From Cryptomeria japonica (Eukaryota > Streptophyta > Pinopsida > Cupressales > Cupressaceae), in contig NC_081410.1 in assembly GCF_030272615.1 (NCBI RefSeq), forward strand, positions 119,598,640 to 119,662,639: a DNA stretch of 64,000 nt. Reading direction: 5' to 3'. The notes beneath the pieces were generated by a model, which worked only from the letters and a program-made list of their open reading frames with translations, did no database searches and was not told the DNA's origin. Of the stretch, positions 60,601-64,000 are shown piece by piece; within the stretch, counting starts at the first letter, position 1, and each line of letters begins with the position of its first letter. A program made the translations under genes and the position numbers.

Positions 60601-62532
60601 GAAGAAATTTGCCTCAAAATAAGTAAAATATAAATGTAGATAAACAAAGCCACAATCCTACTTTGAAATCAGGAAAAACGTAAATGATAAATATTTCTGA
60701 CAAAGTTGGCATTCAGAACATTGCAATGCTACCTTAAGACTAAAACCAAAATCATGACTTGCAAATTGTGACGGAAGCAATCTGAAAAATCCTGGCCACT
60801 TTACTAAAATATTATGCTACAAAAGTGACCTTTATATTCTATTCAGGAAGGATATAATCTGGATTAATGGCATTTTATTTCATTGAACTTCTTGGGTAGC
60901 TTTTGCATCTCAAACAGAAAGAATCTTTACATCCTAGGCTTTGAATAAAAAGAAAGATCTCGCAAACAAGTATAGTCCTACAGATGCAACACTGATGTCA
61001 AAAATATTGCTTATTCATACCCCGATTGGAACAAAACAGTATATAAATGGATTTTAGTGTGCAATCAATTGAGCTTCAGAAGACGATAGTGTGCAAGGTT
61101 CCTACTGTCAAGCACCATCCTAAACTGTTGAGAACCATACTGTCTACCAGTTTAAGGAGTCGAGAGACGTTGAAGCTGAGACCAACATACAACCATTGTC
61201 AACTAGTAGCCAATATATCAAAAATGGTCTGCCTTAATTATACAATAATTGTTGGAATTGGCACACAAATATTGGTCTATGCACCCAACTAAAAAATGGA
61301 AGGAATAAGAAACTTTGTACAATATGTGGTCAAGAAGTGCTCTATGAAATGATTAAAAGCATGGATTTAATACCGATACTGTAAGCAACCTCTTTCCAAG
61401 ATTGCAGAAATCAACGAACTAATGCCTACTGAAGTTTAGCATGCTTCTTTGGGTGTAATATACATCTGCTATAGGTCAAATCCATCACCCAGAAACGGTA
61501 AAGGGCAAATGCCATTATTTTCAGCATAATATTACCGTATCTAATACCATTTTAGAAATGCAAAACCCTCTTGCATGGTGTGAAGATGGGAGACCAGTGA
61601 GCTTTAAATGTTTGCAGAGCTGGGGTAATTCCTCTTACAACTTGGTCAAATCTGCAGGCTACCAGGATTACCTGAACTCCGACAACCACTTGTATCCCCT
61701 GTAGGGCATTTTCTCTGCAACAATGTTTTGAACTTGGATATACTGATAAGTATAGATTAGCATTTGTGCCCCTAGCCTCACCAGCTTAAGAAACAATTGG
61801 ACATTATGACCAACATCTATTGAGCACTAAACTACTGGACAAAAGCTGCTAAGGAGCAAATGTTGCTGAAAGTAAACAAGACAGACAAAATAGCGTTACT
61901 ATTGTATCAAACGAGTTTTCTGAATGGTGAGGAATCGTACTTTTCCCATGGTTGACAAGAATTCAAATAATGTTGCGGCTATAATCATCAAAGGACAGGC
62001 TTCAGATACGCTGTTTACTGTAGACATGGATTATATTCAAAGCAAGCATGCTTATCTAAAACTCAACATGCAACGGATTGAACCATTCCCTCACTATGGA
62101 AAATGAAAATGATCCTAAGAATTGAAAAAGAAAGAAAAGAACTGCTAAAAATTCAGATCACAAAAAGCAATAGAAACTAAAACGCAAGGACACCATACCC
62201 GCAACATCCTGGCCATCAAAAACACCTCTATATACAGCTCCAAAAGTGCCTTGGGCTATTTTTCCCTTCAGAACTAATTTCTTAAGGTCAATTTCCCATT
62301 CCTCCTTTGCTCTTTTAGATTCTTTTTCCATAGTCCATACCCTACTCAAGTGTTTCTCCAGCTGGGCATCCAGATTCTTCAGATCAATCTGGTCTGCCCT
62401 GAAAAATCCTTCCTTCTTCTTGGAGCTCTCGCCACCTTTGCCAAGACCTTTCACCCCGTTAGCCATATTATTTTCATCCGGTTTCCCATTTCCAAACCCC
62501 TCCTCTGTCTTCAATTCAGAATCTTTCTCCAT
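12438..62532 (-). CDS. Raf-like (subgroup C) MAPKKK-type protein kinase, complete, six coding exons
   Basis: The product is a predicted cytosolic Ser/Thr (dual-specificity-like) kinase of 391 residues. Exons, in gene order: 62199-62532, 60315-60436, 59740-59942, 59346-59520, 12748-12882, 12438-12644. All joins keep frame and use GT/AG borders. Visible motifs are the N-terminal signature [20 protein letters not shown] (44-63), a glycine loop (about 90-103), VAVK lysine K113, helix-C E138, HRDVKTEN with D233, DFG D251 and APE E278. The end is Cys-rich (GCFCF). This layout is typical of plant subgroup C Raf-like kinases, the group that contains MRK1 and CBC1/CBC2 of Arabidopsis, which are also near 390 residues. 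The N-terminal 43 residues are Gly/Lys/Glu-rich and look disordered. The first ATG has an in-frame TGA upstream, which supports the start. No break was seen. The exact orthologue is not assigned. Roles in stomatal or stress signalling are family knowledge, not shown here. Confidence 0.95.
12748..12882 (-). CDS. Kinase coding exon 5 (DVYSFG segment)
   Basis: This exon encodes residues 279-323 (135 bp, phase 0 at both ends). It starts VLDGKPYN, carries [14 protein letters not shown], and ends SAVVRQ. The acceptor is ACAG at 12883-12886 and the donor is GTAAAT. It is the first exon after the giant intron and joins in frame to the APE exon. Residue by residue it continues the conserved family pattern. 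Confidence 0.95.
13862..14122. repeat. Tandem duplication, about 131 bp
   Basis: Two adjacent copies start ATACATACTCAAGAATCTAA at 13862 and 13993, and both contain GCCAGAGCAAGATTGCTCAT. Confidence 0.85.
14569..15005. repeat. Tandem duplication, about 219 bp
   Basis: The copies begin ATGGCCAACTATTGAATTTT at 14569 and 14788 and are nearly identical to their ends at GTTCAGATTTGAAG. The high identity suggests a recent event. Confidence 0.9.
15495..15778. repeat. Tandem duplication, about 152 bp, diverged
   Basis: The copies start TATTTGATGTGA at 15495 and 15647, share CCATCTTATCTAAACA, and differ at many sites. They are older than the 219-bp event next to them. Confidence 0.8.
16038..16552. 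repeat. Tandem duplication, about 278 bp, diverged
   Basis: Both copies contain CCAAAGAAATTGA (16063 and 16341), ATGGTGCTAAA and the CACAAGAAGG segment in the same order. Confidence 0.8.
16560..19932. other. Intron sequence without recognised features
   Basis: AT-rich sequence in intron 4. No coding pattern, RNA gene or clear repeat boundary was seen. Confidence 0.45.
19941..20306. mobile_element. Non-autonomous hAT element (MITE), 366 bp
   Basis: A perfect 8-bp target duplication TTGAAAAC flanks it (19933-19940 and 20307-20314). The ends are an inverted pair: CTGAGTTACCGGGTTCAG at the left, and CTAAGTTACCAGTTCAG read inwards at the right. Subterminal GGGTTCGGGTTC-type repeats sit on both sides of an (AT)n centre (20098-20200). 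An 8-bp duplication is the hAT hallmark. It contains no protein. Confidence 0.85.
20315..22398. other. Intron sequence without recognised features
   Basis: Somewhat less AT-rich than its surroundings at 20.6-21.4 kb. Short open frames on both strands have no family signature. Confidence 0.4.
22414..22917 (+). CDS. L1 C-terminal RNase H domain (partial, 5'-truncated)
   Basis: The open frame enters from the truncated element end and runs 167 codons to TAA at 22915. It has the RNase H fold signatures in order: [13 protein letters not shown] (first Asp), NNEAKAKAA (Glu), EGDSQVI (second Asp) and [11 protein letters not shown] (last Asp). Thus all four acidic catalytic positions appear to be kept. 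RNase H of this type at the C-terminus of plant L1 ORF2 is established. In the complete element it would degrade the RNA of the RNA:DNA hybrid. No start codon is expected, as the frame is a tail fragment. Confidence 0.85.
   Translation, partial: TPVNGLDRVNPVAHGKRDVEWVPPEFGWTKINFDGASRGNPGPSNARCVAKNSQGTRVGAEWQRLPDGSNNEAKAKAAILAIQLAKRLGVTKLHLEGDSQVIVNAIIRGNSLIWRVNRDIEEITSIIAHFEDFKISHVLRSGNAEADKCANEALEIRLGDTRITVYE
23209..24045 (+). pseudogene. Broken second frame in the L1 3' region, unknown function
   Basis: In the same frame as the RNase H, a long run (about 279 codons) is interrupted only by TAG at 23524 and TAA at 23710, then ends in TGA at 24043. The middle is rich in charged and aromatic residues ([20 protein letters not shown]), and the tail is basic with [14 protein letters not shown], close to an AT-hook core. 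I do not recognise the domain. It might be extra coding capacity of this L1 lineage or a transduced 3' flank. Confidence 0.45.
24330..25600 (-). pseudogene. Decayed Copia reverse-transcriptase region
   Basis: Read on the minus strand, 25400-25560 gives [20 protein letters not shown] followed by a diverged KWV-like stretch. At 24850-24920 it gives [10 protein letters not shown], the Copia [14 protein letters not shown] region. Many stops and frame changes. A segment of it is present three times. It is the 3' continuation of the integrase remnant at 28.1-29.1 kb, split from it by the solo LTR. Confidence 0.65.
24829..25320. repeat. Three tandem copies of a Copia RT piece
   Basis: Copies near 24829, 25025 and 25161 each contain TTCTTTATTTGAATCA, GATAACAT and ACATCCATTTGATGTACTTC (this last read antisense is HQMDV-coding). 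Each ends with an AATATTCAT-type stretch. Confidence 0.8.
25666..28086 (+). mobile_element. Solo LTR, 2.42 kb, family 'TGTAATGTCCCC'
   Basis: The ends are TATAATGTCCCC (TG changed to TA) and GGGGTATATTACA. A perfect 5-bp duplication ATAAC flanks it (25661-25665, 28087-28091). A TATA box (TATAAATA, 26682) ahead of a likely transcript start gives the plus orientation. It is homologous to the LTR at 44844-47048 over its length. It sits inside the decayed Copia pol, so it is younger than that element. No internal protein region remains. The superfamily is not determined. Confidence 0.85.
28120..29100 (-). pseudogene. Decayed Copia integrase region
   Basis: Minus-strand fragments in the expected order: FIDDSS (about 28820, from FIDDYS), then a diverged YTP(Q)xNGVAE region (about 28600-28640, nucleotide match clear, one stop), then [14 protein letters not shown] (about 28280-28340, the GYDxxSKGYRLYDP region). 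It is heavily broken. It continues into the RT remnant beyond the solo LTR. Confidence 0.65.
29101..30044. other. Probable remainder of the decayed Copia element
   Basis: AT-rich sequence between the integrase remnant and the TRIM. It is perhaps the gag/protease region of the same old element, but no motif is preserved well enough to prove it. Confidence 0.3.
30061..30131 (-). other. tRNA-like Pol III promoter segment in the left LTR
   Basis: Same layout as the copy at 30260-30330. Here box B reads AGTTCGAGTCC (one change) and box A reads TAGCTCAATGG. Confidence 0.75.
30260..30330 (-). other. tRNA-like segment with intact A and B boxes in the right LTR
   Basis: Read on the minus strand, a 7-bp acceptor stem (GGGCCAG with CTGGTCC, one G-U pair), a 4-bp D stem (GCTC/GAGC) and a 5-bp T stem (CTAGG/CCTAG with TTCGAGT loop) can form. 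Box A TAGCTCAGTGG (30313-30323) and box B GGTTCGAGTCC (30270-30280) match the Pol III consensus. The anticodon arm is damaged (four pairs, eight-base loop), so it is probably not a working tRNA. It lies in the element's 5' LTR. Confidence 0.8.
30389..31284. other. Intron sequence without recognised features
   Basis: AT-rich flank of the TRIM. It may belong to the old Copia element, but nothing is recognisable. Confidence 0.35.
31300..31545 (-). pseudogene. Possible gene fragment, unidentified
   Basis: On the minus strand, about 75 codons read like protein ([20 protein letters not shown], then [10 protein letters not shown]) but with two in-frame stops. It is less AT-rich than its surroundings. 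I cannot name the source. It may be a captured exon or a transposon fragment. Confidence 0.25.
31547..31903. repeat. Tandem duplication, about 200 bp
   Basis: Two copies share TAGTTTCAAATTTGCTT, ACACAA(T/A)CATGCACAAATCA and end CATCAATACACAGACAC. The copies differ at many positions. Confidence 0.8.
31904..33181. other. Intron sequence without recognised features
   Basis: AT-rich sequence. No coding pattern or element boundary was seen. Confidence 0.4.
33187..36490. mobile_element. Solo LTR, 3.30 kb
   Basis: The ends are TATTGATGTG (TG changed to TA) and CTCACAACA, an inverted TGTTG/CAACA pair. A perfect 5-bp duplication GGTAC lies at 33182-33186 and 36491-36495. When the element is removed, the flanks read as continuous sequence. 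It contains the degenerate GAAGTTCGCTCC array (35.1-36.3 kb) and no retroviral-type protein region. The superfamily is not determined. Confidence 0.75.
35120..36290. repeat. Degenerate short-period array, core ATGAAGTTCGCTCC
   Basis: About two dozen imperfect copies of (A)TGAAGTTCGCTCC or GAAGTTTGCTCC are spaced mostly 25-45 bp apart, with variable linkers. The densest part is 35570-35790, where an open frame encodes HEVRSS-like repeats by chance of the repeat. It lies inside the 3.3-kb LTR. Confidence 0.85.
36990..37440 (+). repeat. Duplicated BED zinc-finger segment
   Basis: A segment of about 225 bp beginning near TTGATGCAGCATCACC (37020, again at 37244) and including the zinc finger is present twice in tandem and almost identical. 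This points to a recent duplication inside the dead transposase. Confidence 0.85.
36990..39320 (+). pseudogene. hAT-type transposase pseudogene (BED/DUF659/dimerisation regions)
   Basis: Pieces appear in transposase order. A BED-like zinc finger region ([20 protein letters not shown], then [20 protein letters not shown]) is at 36990-37170. A DUF659-like core follows at 37692-38134 ([20 protein letters not shown], then [15 protein letters not shown], then after a frameshift [11 protein letters not shown] and [13 protein letters not shown]). Next come [11 protein letters not shown] (about 38230) and a C-terminal stretch ([16 protein letters not shown]...PDYNKG...WD, 39190-39290) like the hAT C-terminal tail. 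Stops and frameshifts make it inactive. TIRs and target duplication were not found. Confidence 0.75.
39670..40000 (+). pseudogene. Further BED-region fragment of the same transposase type
   Basis: It starts like the BED region ([13 protein letters not shown]) and runs on in another frame as [20 protein letters not shown] and a charged coiled-coil-like tail ending KQQI at 39999. It is probably the 5' end of a second, truncated hAT copy. Confidence 0.45.
40001..40690. other. No feature recognised
   Basis: A-rich sequence between the transposase remnants and the Copia LTR fragment. Confidence 0.4.
40691..40967 (-). mobile_element. Partial 3' LTR of a Copia element
   Basis: On the minus strand an LTR begins TGTTGGAAATATAAG at 40967, straight after a polypurine tract (GGGGGAGAT, 40968-40976). 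Its far end is not defined and the start coordinate given is approximate. Confidence 0.5.
41209..41744 (-). pseudogene. Copia RT C-terminus and RNase H fragment
   Basis: The region 41550-41744 encodes [20 protein letters not shown] and a [14 protein letters not shown] motif (RT-RNase H junction). After a frameshift, 41209-41547 encodes [34 protein letters not shown] and FTKALAKD. Together these are the RNase H end of Copia pol. The fragment starts abruptly at the TRIM at 41745, so the upstream part of pol is missing. It is inactive. Confidence 0.85.
41745..42122 (+). mobile_element. TRIM element, 378 bp
   Basis: Terminal repeats 41745-41902 (158 bp) and 41964-42122 (159 bp) share TTGCAAGG, CTTAACCGC, CGATCTTTTGGTGCAA-like and GTTTCTAACA segments. 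The 61-bp centre starts AGTGGTATCAAAGCC (primer-binding site, initiator tRNA-Met type) and ends in a G-rich polypurine tract (GGGGGGGCGGGGAT). The left end is TA rather than TG. Flanking 5-mers GACAT and TTTTT do not match, which suggests rearrangement. It is the same family as 58343-58696. Confidence 0.8.
42123..43117. other. No feature recognised
   Basis: It has a run of short overlapping frames without domain signals. It is CA-rich in places (42.6-42.8 kb). Confidence 0.4.
43118..43198 (+). mobile_element. 5' end of another TGTAATGTCCCC-type LTR (fragment)
   Basis: TGTAATGTCCCC at 43118 matches the LTR starts at 25666 and 44844. The sequence is then interrupted by the hAT element. How far this LTR continues is not clear. 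Confidence 0.4.
43565..43715. repeat. GC-rich short repeats inside the hAT element
   Basis: Imperfect copies of GGGG(C/T)G(A/T)TGCCCCTTGACCCC and its variants stand out from the AT-rich surroundings. Confidence 0.7.
43747..44010 (+). pseudogene. Possible transposase C-terminal remnant in the hAT element
   Basis: An acidic frame ([20 protein letters not shown], then [13 protein letters not shown]) ends at TAG at about 43858. The same frame continues after it ([15 protein letters not shown]). Acidic tails are common near the C-terminus of plant hAT transposases. Identification is tentative. Confidence 0.35.
44844..47048 (+). mobile_element. Solo LTR, 2.2 kb, family 'TGTAATGTCCCC'
   Basis: It starts TGTAATGTCCCC and ends GGGGTATATTTCA. 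A perfect 5-bp duplication AGATC flanks it (44839-44843, 47049-47053). A TATA box TATAAATA at 45631 gives the plus orientation. It is collinear with the copy at 25666-28086 (shared ACTTACTA hairpins, TAGTAGTACTAA, CCTCCCACTG segments). Confidence 0.88.
47152..47854 (-). repeat. Copia 3' LTR (703 bp)
   Basis: Downstream LTR in element orientation, beginning TGTTGATGAATAG after the polypurine tract. Confidence 0.95.
47995..48219. repeat. Five tandem 45-bp units in the Copia 3' internal region
   Basis: Units start CAAGGG at 47995, 48040, 48085, 48130 and 48175, exactly 45 bp apart, each with ACCTCAAACTTCTCTC and GAAGAATGC. They lie between RNase H and the polypurine tract. The 15-residue repeat on the plus strand is a by-product. 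Confidence 0.95.
48305..48631 (-). pseudogene. Copia RNase H end (after stop)
   Basis: Same frame beyond the [33 protein letters not shown] and the closing IFTKPLAK, ending TGA at 48305. This is the normal Copia pol terminus. Confidence 0.93.
48632..50030 (-). pseudogene. Copia reverse transcriptase and start of RNase H (broken)
   Basis: A long intact stretch holds [32 protein letters not shown], the catalytic YVDD ([12 protein letters not shown]) and the RNase H start YSDSDWAG. It ends at a TAG (48632-48634) where the family has glutamine (SRK(Q)SS), so CAG to TAG is the likely change. The first ATG at 49984 is incidental: the frame runs in from the integrase part. Confidence 0.95.
50031..50388 (-). 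pseudogene. Copia integrase C-terminal part (broken)
   Basis: It continues in the shifted frame: [51 protein letters not shown]. It ends at an in-frame TAG at about 50031-50033, before the RT part of the same frame. Confidence 0.9.
50389..51303 (-). pseudogene. Copia protease remainder and integrase core (broken)
   Basis: Same frame as gag beyond the TGA. It carries [14 protein letters not shown], the HHCC integrase zinc-binding part ([10 protein letters not shown]...CKGCAMGK), then DLCGP, FIDDYSR, NGGEY and [14 protein letters not shown] with the catalytic Asp/Asp/Glu. Just after NGVAE a deletion of some tens of bases shifts the frame, and the reading ends at TAG (50389-50391). Confidence 0.93.
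51304..52239 (-). CDS. Copia gag with protease start
   Basis: 311 codons from an ATG ([17 protein letters not shown]) to an in-frame TGA (51304-51306). It has a UBN2-type gag body ([20 protein letters not shown], later [20 protein letters not shown]) and a CCHC zinc knuckle ([14 protein letters not shown]). The frame ends on the protease active site [10 protein letters not shown]. Normally gag and pol form one frame in Copia. Here the TGA directly follows the protease motif, at a codon usually for arginine, and cuts it off. Confidence 0.95.
   Translation of the reverse strand: MVNGLKVKDRLEGASNFTSWNFRVLIALEENDLLQFIEEKDLSEREDHEEKLQFKKNAIKAKKILIDSVRDHLVPLISKMTTARDMFKTLEGLYEINNVSRALALRQQLHQVKMGKGDSVITYFMKISELRDQLCAIGDQVIDKELVMLALNGLPHSWEPFIQSISGRSKLPKFDRLRADCIQEESRLTTRGIVKSSQNEDTHVLAAQSTKKPKYWKKGNFKKNRDFKSDSAPDSRKRKKDLSRIQCFRCDKFGHFAKDCLTRPNHQGANINEVSSQKEVEDISNGFLFISALSSNVPTDSDTWLIDSGAS
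52331..52343 (-). other. Primer-binding site of the Copia element
   Basis: TGGTATCGGAGCC directly abuts the 5' LTR. It is complementary to the 3' end of initiator tRNA-Met with one difference from the usual TGGTATCAGAGCC. Confidence 0.9.
52344..53045 (-). repeat. Copia 5' LTR (702 bp)
   Basis: Upstream LTR in element orientation, ending TTTAACA right before the primer-binding site. Confidence 0.95.
53051..53738. other. Target sequence around the Copia insertion, unassigned
   Basis: It continues the sequence left of 47147. A TGGCTCTGATATA at 53701-53713 resembles the reverse of an initiator-Met primer-binding site. It may be a relic of yet another LTR element. Confidence 0.35.
53739..55502 (-). 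mobile_element. Non-autonomous LTR element, 1.76 kb, with TA...TA LTR ends
   Basis: Two 187-bp terminal repeats (53739-53925, 55316-55502) are nearly identical. On the minus strand each begins TATTAGAATAA and ends GTATTA, so ends are TA/TA rather than TG/CA. The primer-binding site TGGTATCAGAGCCAGG (minus) abuts the LTR at 55315, and a polypurine tract AAGGGGGG adjoins the other at 53926. Flanks TAAAG/TAAAT fit a 5-bp duplication with one difference. The 1.39-kb interior has no retroelement protein. It includes the tRNA-like module. Confidence 0.85.
55143..55203 (-). other. tRNA-like A/B-box module inside the 1.76-kb element
   Basis: Box A TAGCTCAGTGG (55186-55196) and box B GGTTCGAGTCC (55143-55153) are both intact on the minus strand. 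The sequence matches the TRIM LTR at 30260-30330 but stops at box B, so the 3' acceptor strand is missing. The neighbouring 55204-55315 also matches the TRIM LTR tail, centre and primer-binding site. Confidence 0.85.
55508..55980. other. No feature recognised
   Basis: AT-rich intron sequence following the 1.76-kb element. Confidence 0.4.
55981..56950. other. GC-richer block of foreign-looking composition
   Basis: Close to half G+C by eye, against a strongly AT-rich intron, with no frame that looks like a plant gene. It is free of the nearby repeat signatures. Organellar (mitochondrial intergenic) DNA transferred to the nucleus is one reading. An unknown repeat is another. Confidence 0.3.
56951..58337. 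other. Intron sequence with a small 64-bp duplication
   Basis: AT-rich. At 57934-58048 the segment with TAGCCCCTTAACCC and ACATAACTAAAGGCTG occurs twice. Nothing else was recognised. Confidence 0.5.
58343..58696 (+). mobile_element. TRIM element, 354 bp, complete
   Basis: Two LTRs of exactly 137 bp (58343-58479, 58560-58696) have TG...CA ends. The 80-bp centre has the primer-binding site TGGTATCAGAGCC (58482-58494) and polypurine tract GAGGGGGAGA next to the right LTR. A perfect 5-bp duplication AAAAC (58338-58342, 58697-58701) flanks it. There is no coding capacity. It shares GGCTTAACCGCCTCCCGTGG and GATCTTTTGGCGCAAC-type segments with the TRIM at 41745. Confidence 0.95.
58702..59345. other. 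Proximal part of intron 4, nothing recognised
   Basis: AT-rich sequence between the TRIM and the exon 4 donor. Confidence 0.5.
59346..59520 (-). CDS. Kinase coding exon 4 (catalytic loop to APE)
   Basis: This exon encodes residues 220-278. It holds the catalytic loop HRDVKTEN (D233), the magnesium-binding DFG (D251), the activation segment and the closing APE (E278). The donor GTACAT lies at 59345 and opens the 46.5-kb intron 4. The break falls exactly between APE and the next residues VLDGKPYN, in phase 0. Confidence 0.95.
59740..59942 (-). CDS. Kinase coding exon 3 (hinge region)
   Basis: This exon encodes residues 153-219 plus two bases of codon 220. It begins FIGASMG, has a short Gly/Asn-rich insert, then the hinge [11 protein letters not shown] and the basic NRRRKL segment, ending LALDLSR. 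The acceptor is CAG and the donor is GTGAGT. Intron 3 after it is 219 bp. Confidence 0.95.
60315..60436 (-). CDS. Kinase coding exon 2 (catalytic lysine and helix C)
   Basis: This exon encodes residues 112-152. It starts after the CAG at 60437-60439 and ends at the donor GTATGT. It supplies the ATP-anchoring K113 (VKLLDWGEE) and the helix-C glutamate E138 ([11 protein letters not shown]), and ends HPNVTK. Intron 1 before it is 1762 bp and intron 2 after it is 372 bp. Confidence 0.95.
60437..62198 (-). other. Kinase intron 1, 1.76 kb
   Basis: This AT-rich intron is bounded by GT/AG. I see no gene, known repeat end or RNA in it. Short open frames here are not supported by any family resemblance. 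Confidence 0.8.
62199..62532 (-). CDS. Kinase coding exon 1 (start codon to glycine loop)
   Basis: This exon encodes residues 1-111 plus the first base of codon 112. It holds the variable N-terminus, the conserved [20 protein letters not shown] block, [10 protein letters not shown] and the glycine-rich loop ([14 protein letters not shown]). The ATG lies at 62532. An in-frame TGA lies upstream with no ATG between. The donor is GTATGG, read on the minus strand from 62198. The phase-1 split of the valine before the catalytic lysine matches the G|TG join with exon 2. Confidence 0.95.
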
Positions 62533-63350
62533 TATTTCACCAGGCCCAACAGATTCCTGTAATACAGAGCGTATTCCTCTGTTGGAGATCGTCTGGGATT
62601 GTGAAGAAAAGAGAACTCAGTGTCAGTCTCCACTAGCCAGGCCTTAAATCTGACACGTTGATATACGTGTTGCGTGTGTTTGAGCCCTGATCCTCTACAG
62701 CTCAGATTCGACAAAAGCAAAAGAAAACCTGAATCCAGCTGCTAGGACTACCCAGAACGGACTGCAGGACACAAGTGACTCTGTGAGTAAAAGTCGCGAG
62801 ATGTAAAAACTCATAGAAGGCTGCCACCTTTAACAGTACACCCACAATGTCGGGTGCCAGTCCAATACAGACTGTTACAATTCCCACCAAATTCCAAGAC
62901 GTAGATCAATTAGGTACTGCAAAAACACAATTGGGTAGCACAAGAACACCAATGGGCGGATGAAAAATCTCAATAAAGGGACAAAGCTACATAAAAGTAC
63001 TTTACCTTTTACAGGTCTTGGGATCGAATGCCCTACCATCAGATTGGCTGGAACCTCAATTCGAATGGATTCATAGTACTTTGTTGAAGGAGATACATCC
63101 AAGCATCTACAGATGGATCATGAGGGACTTGTCTCCTGACTGCACTCATGGAGTCAAAATCCAACAAAGCTTCCAACTGACAGGAAACGATTTTATATTA
63201 TTATCAGCATTGTTGTTAAGGAAGAGGCCAGTGAAGATCCCAAGGGCAGAAGAAAGTAACAGATAAGGAGATCATCGGGATGGAGATTCGGAGAGTGTGG
63301 ACGAATCACGCGGAGGAAATTTTAGCTTAGAGAAAAAGGTAAAGCGAAAA
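62533..63350 (-). promoter_or_regulatory. 5' leader and proximal promoter region of the kinase gene (unresolved)
   Basis: This is the sequence just upstream of the start codon. It is less AT-rich than the intron. A possible splice acceptor (TTACAG at about 62557-62562, minus strand) and a possible donor (AAAAG|GTAAAG near 63007) hint at a 5'-UTR intron. The transcription start and a TATA box were not identified. Open frames of 60-133 codons here on both strands show no family resemblance. Confidence 0.35.
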
Positions 63351-64000
63351 TATTGATTATGGCCTAAAATCTTTGAAAACTAGAATCAATTATTAACTCC
63401 TCAGGGTGAAACTATTTAAGGACAGAAGTCTTCTATATTTATCTTCTTGGTGTTCCTTTTTAATTATGTTTGTGGGTTGGTTGGCAAGTGTATTCTCTCA
63501 ATCTTCTTAAAATCTGGATTATTAAAGGTTTCGGTTGCTTTTTGAAGTCAAATTTTAATAATTTAATTAATTATTATATATATTTTAAATATATCGATCT
63601 TAAAATATTGATAAAAAATATATTGATCTAAAACTAATTAAAGATATCAATTTTATTTTATTTTAATTAATAAGTATATTTATTATTTAAGTATTATTTT
63701 ATTTTATTTTAATTCTAAGAGTAGGAACTTTTTTTTAATTTCTTGAATCTTTTTGATGAAGATGAATTGTTTATAATCAACTTGAACACCAAAATATGTT
63801 AATTTAGCATATAGAATGTTATTAACATCACATATCATCTAGGTCGGTTGATTGTCTTTAAGGGCACATTTGAGAAGTGCATCAAATTATATTTATGGAT
63901 CCTGATCCTTCTTTTTGAAATTTTATAACCATGAGATCAATGCCATCAAAATTATTAATTAAATAATAAAAAATAATTAGTTGATTATGTAAAATAATAA
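63351..64000. other. AT-rich upstream flank, nothing recognised
   Basis: Very AT-rich sequence upstream of the kinase. No coding pattern, repeat boundary or RNA gene was seen. Confidence 0.5.

Noticed and set aside
62246-62647. Long plus-strand frame over kinase exon 1
   Set aside because: It is an antisense shadow of the confirmed kinase exon.

Overview
The window looks like nuclear DNA of a gymnosperm, most likely a conifer. The evidence is a plant Raf-like protein kinase gene with one intron of about 46.5 kb, an AT-rich background, and a dense nest of Copia, long-LTR, TRIM, L1 and hAT elements, including long LTRs that begin TGTAATG(T/C)CCC. The species cannot be named from the sequence alone.

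The backbone is one minus-strand gene, with its start codon at 62532 and its stop at 12438-12440. Six coding exons (62199-62532, 60315-60436, 59740-59942, 59346-59520, 12748-12882, 12438-12644) join in frame at GT/AG borders into a 391-residue subgroup-C Raf-like kinase with all catalytic motifs. Intron 4 (12883-59345) separates the APE motif from the C-lobe exons and holds nearly everything else.

Intron 4, from low to high coordinate: tandem local duplications (13.8-16.6 kb); a 366-bp hAT MITE (19941-20306); a 5'-truncated L1 with an RNase H domain (22413-24186); a decayed Copia pol (about 24.3-29.1 kb) split by a 2.4-kb solo LTR (25666-28086); a TRIM whose LTRs contain a tRNA-like Pol III promoter (30050-30383); a 3.3-kb solo LTR (33187-36490); a decayed DUF659-type hAT transposase (36.99-39.3 kb); a Copia 3' fragment abutting a TRIM (40.9-42.1 kb); a 1.2-kb hAT element (43207-44408); a 2.2-kb solo LTR (44844-47048); a full-length but broken Copia element (47152-53045); a non-autonomous LTR element that shares the tRNA-like module (53739-55502); a GC-richer block of possible organellar origin (about 56.0-56.95 kb); and a second TRIM of the 41.7-kb family (58343-58696). 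Most insertions were delimited by finding matching target-site duplications by eye.

Downstream of the kinase (1-12.4 kb) are a possible small two-exon gene on the minus strand (1099-2088), a probable 4.4-kb solo LTR (3377-7737), an AT-rich tandem array (8837-9412) and a decayed L1 RNase H remnant (about 9590-9840). Upstream (62.5-64 kb) are the kinase 5' leader or promoter and AT-rich sequence.

The most unusual item is the TRIM at 30 kb. Each 135-bp LTR carries a 71-nt tRNA-like segment with an A box and a B box, and the same module recurs inside the chimeric element at 53.7-55.5 kb.
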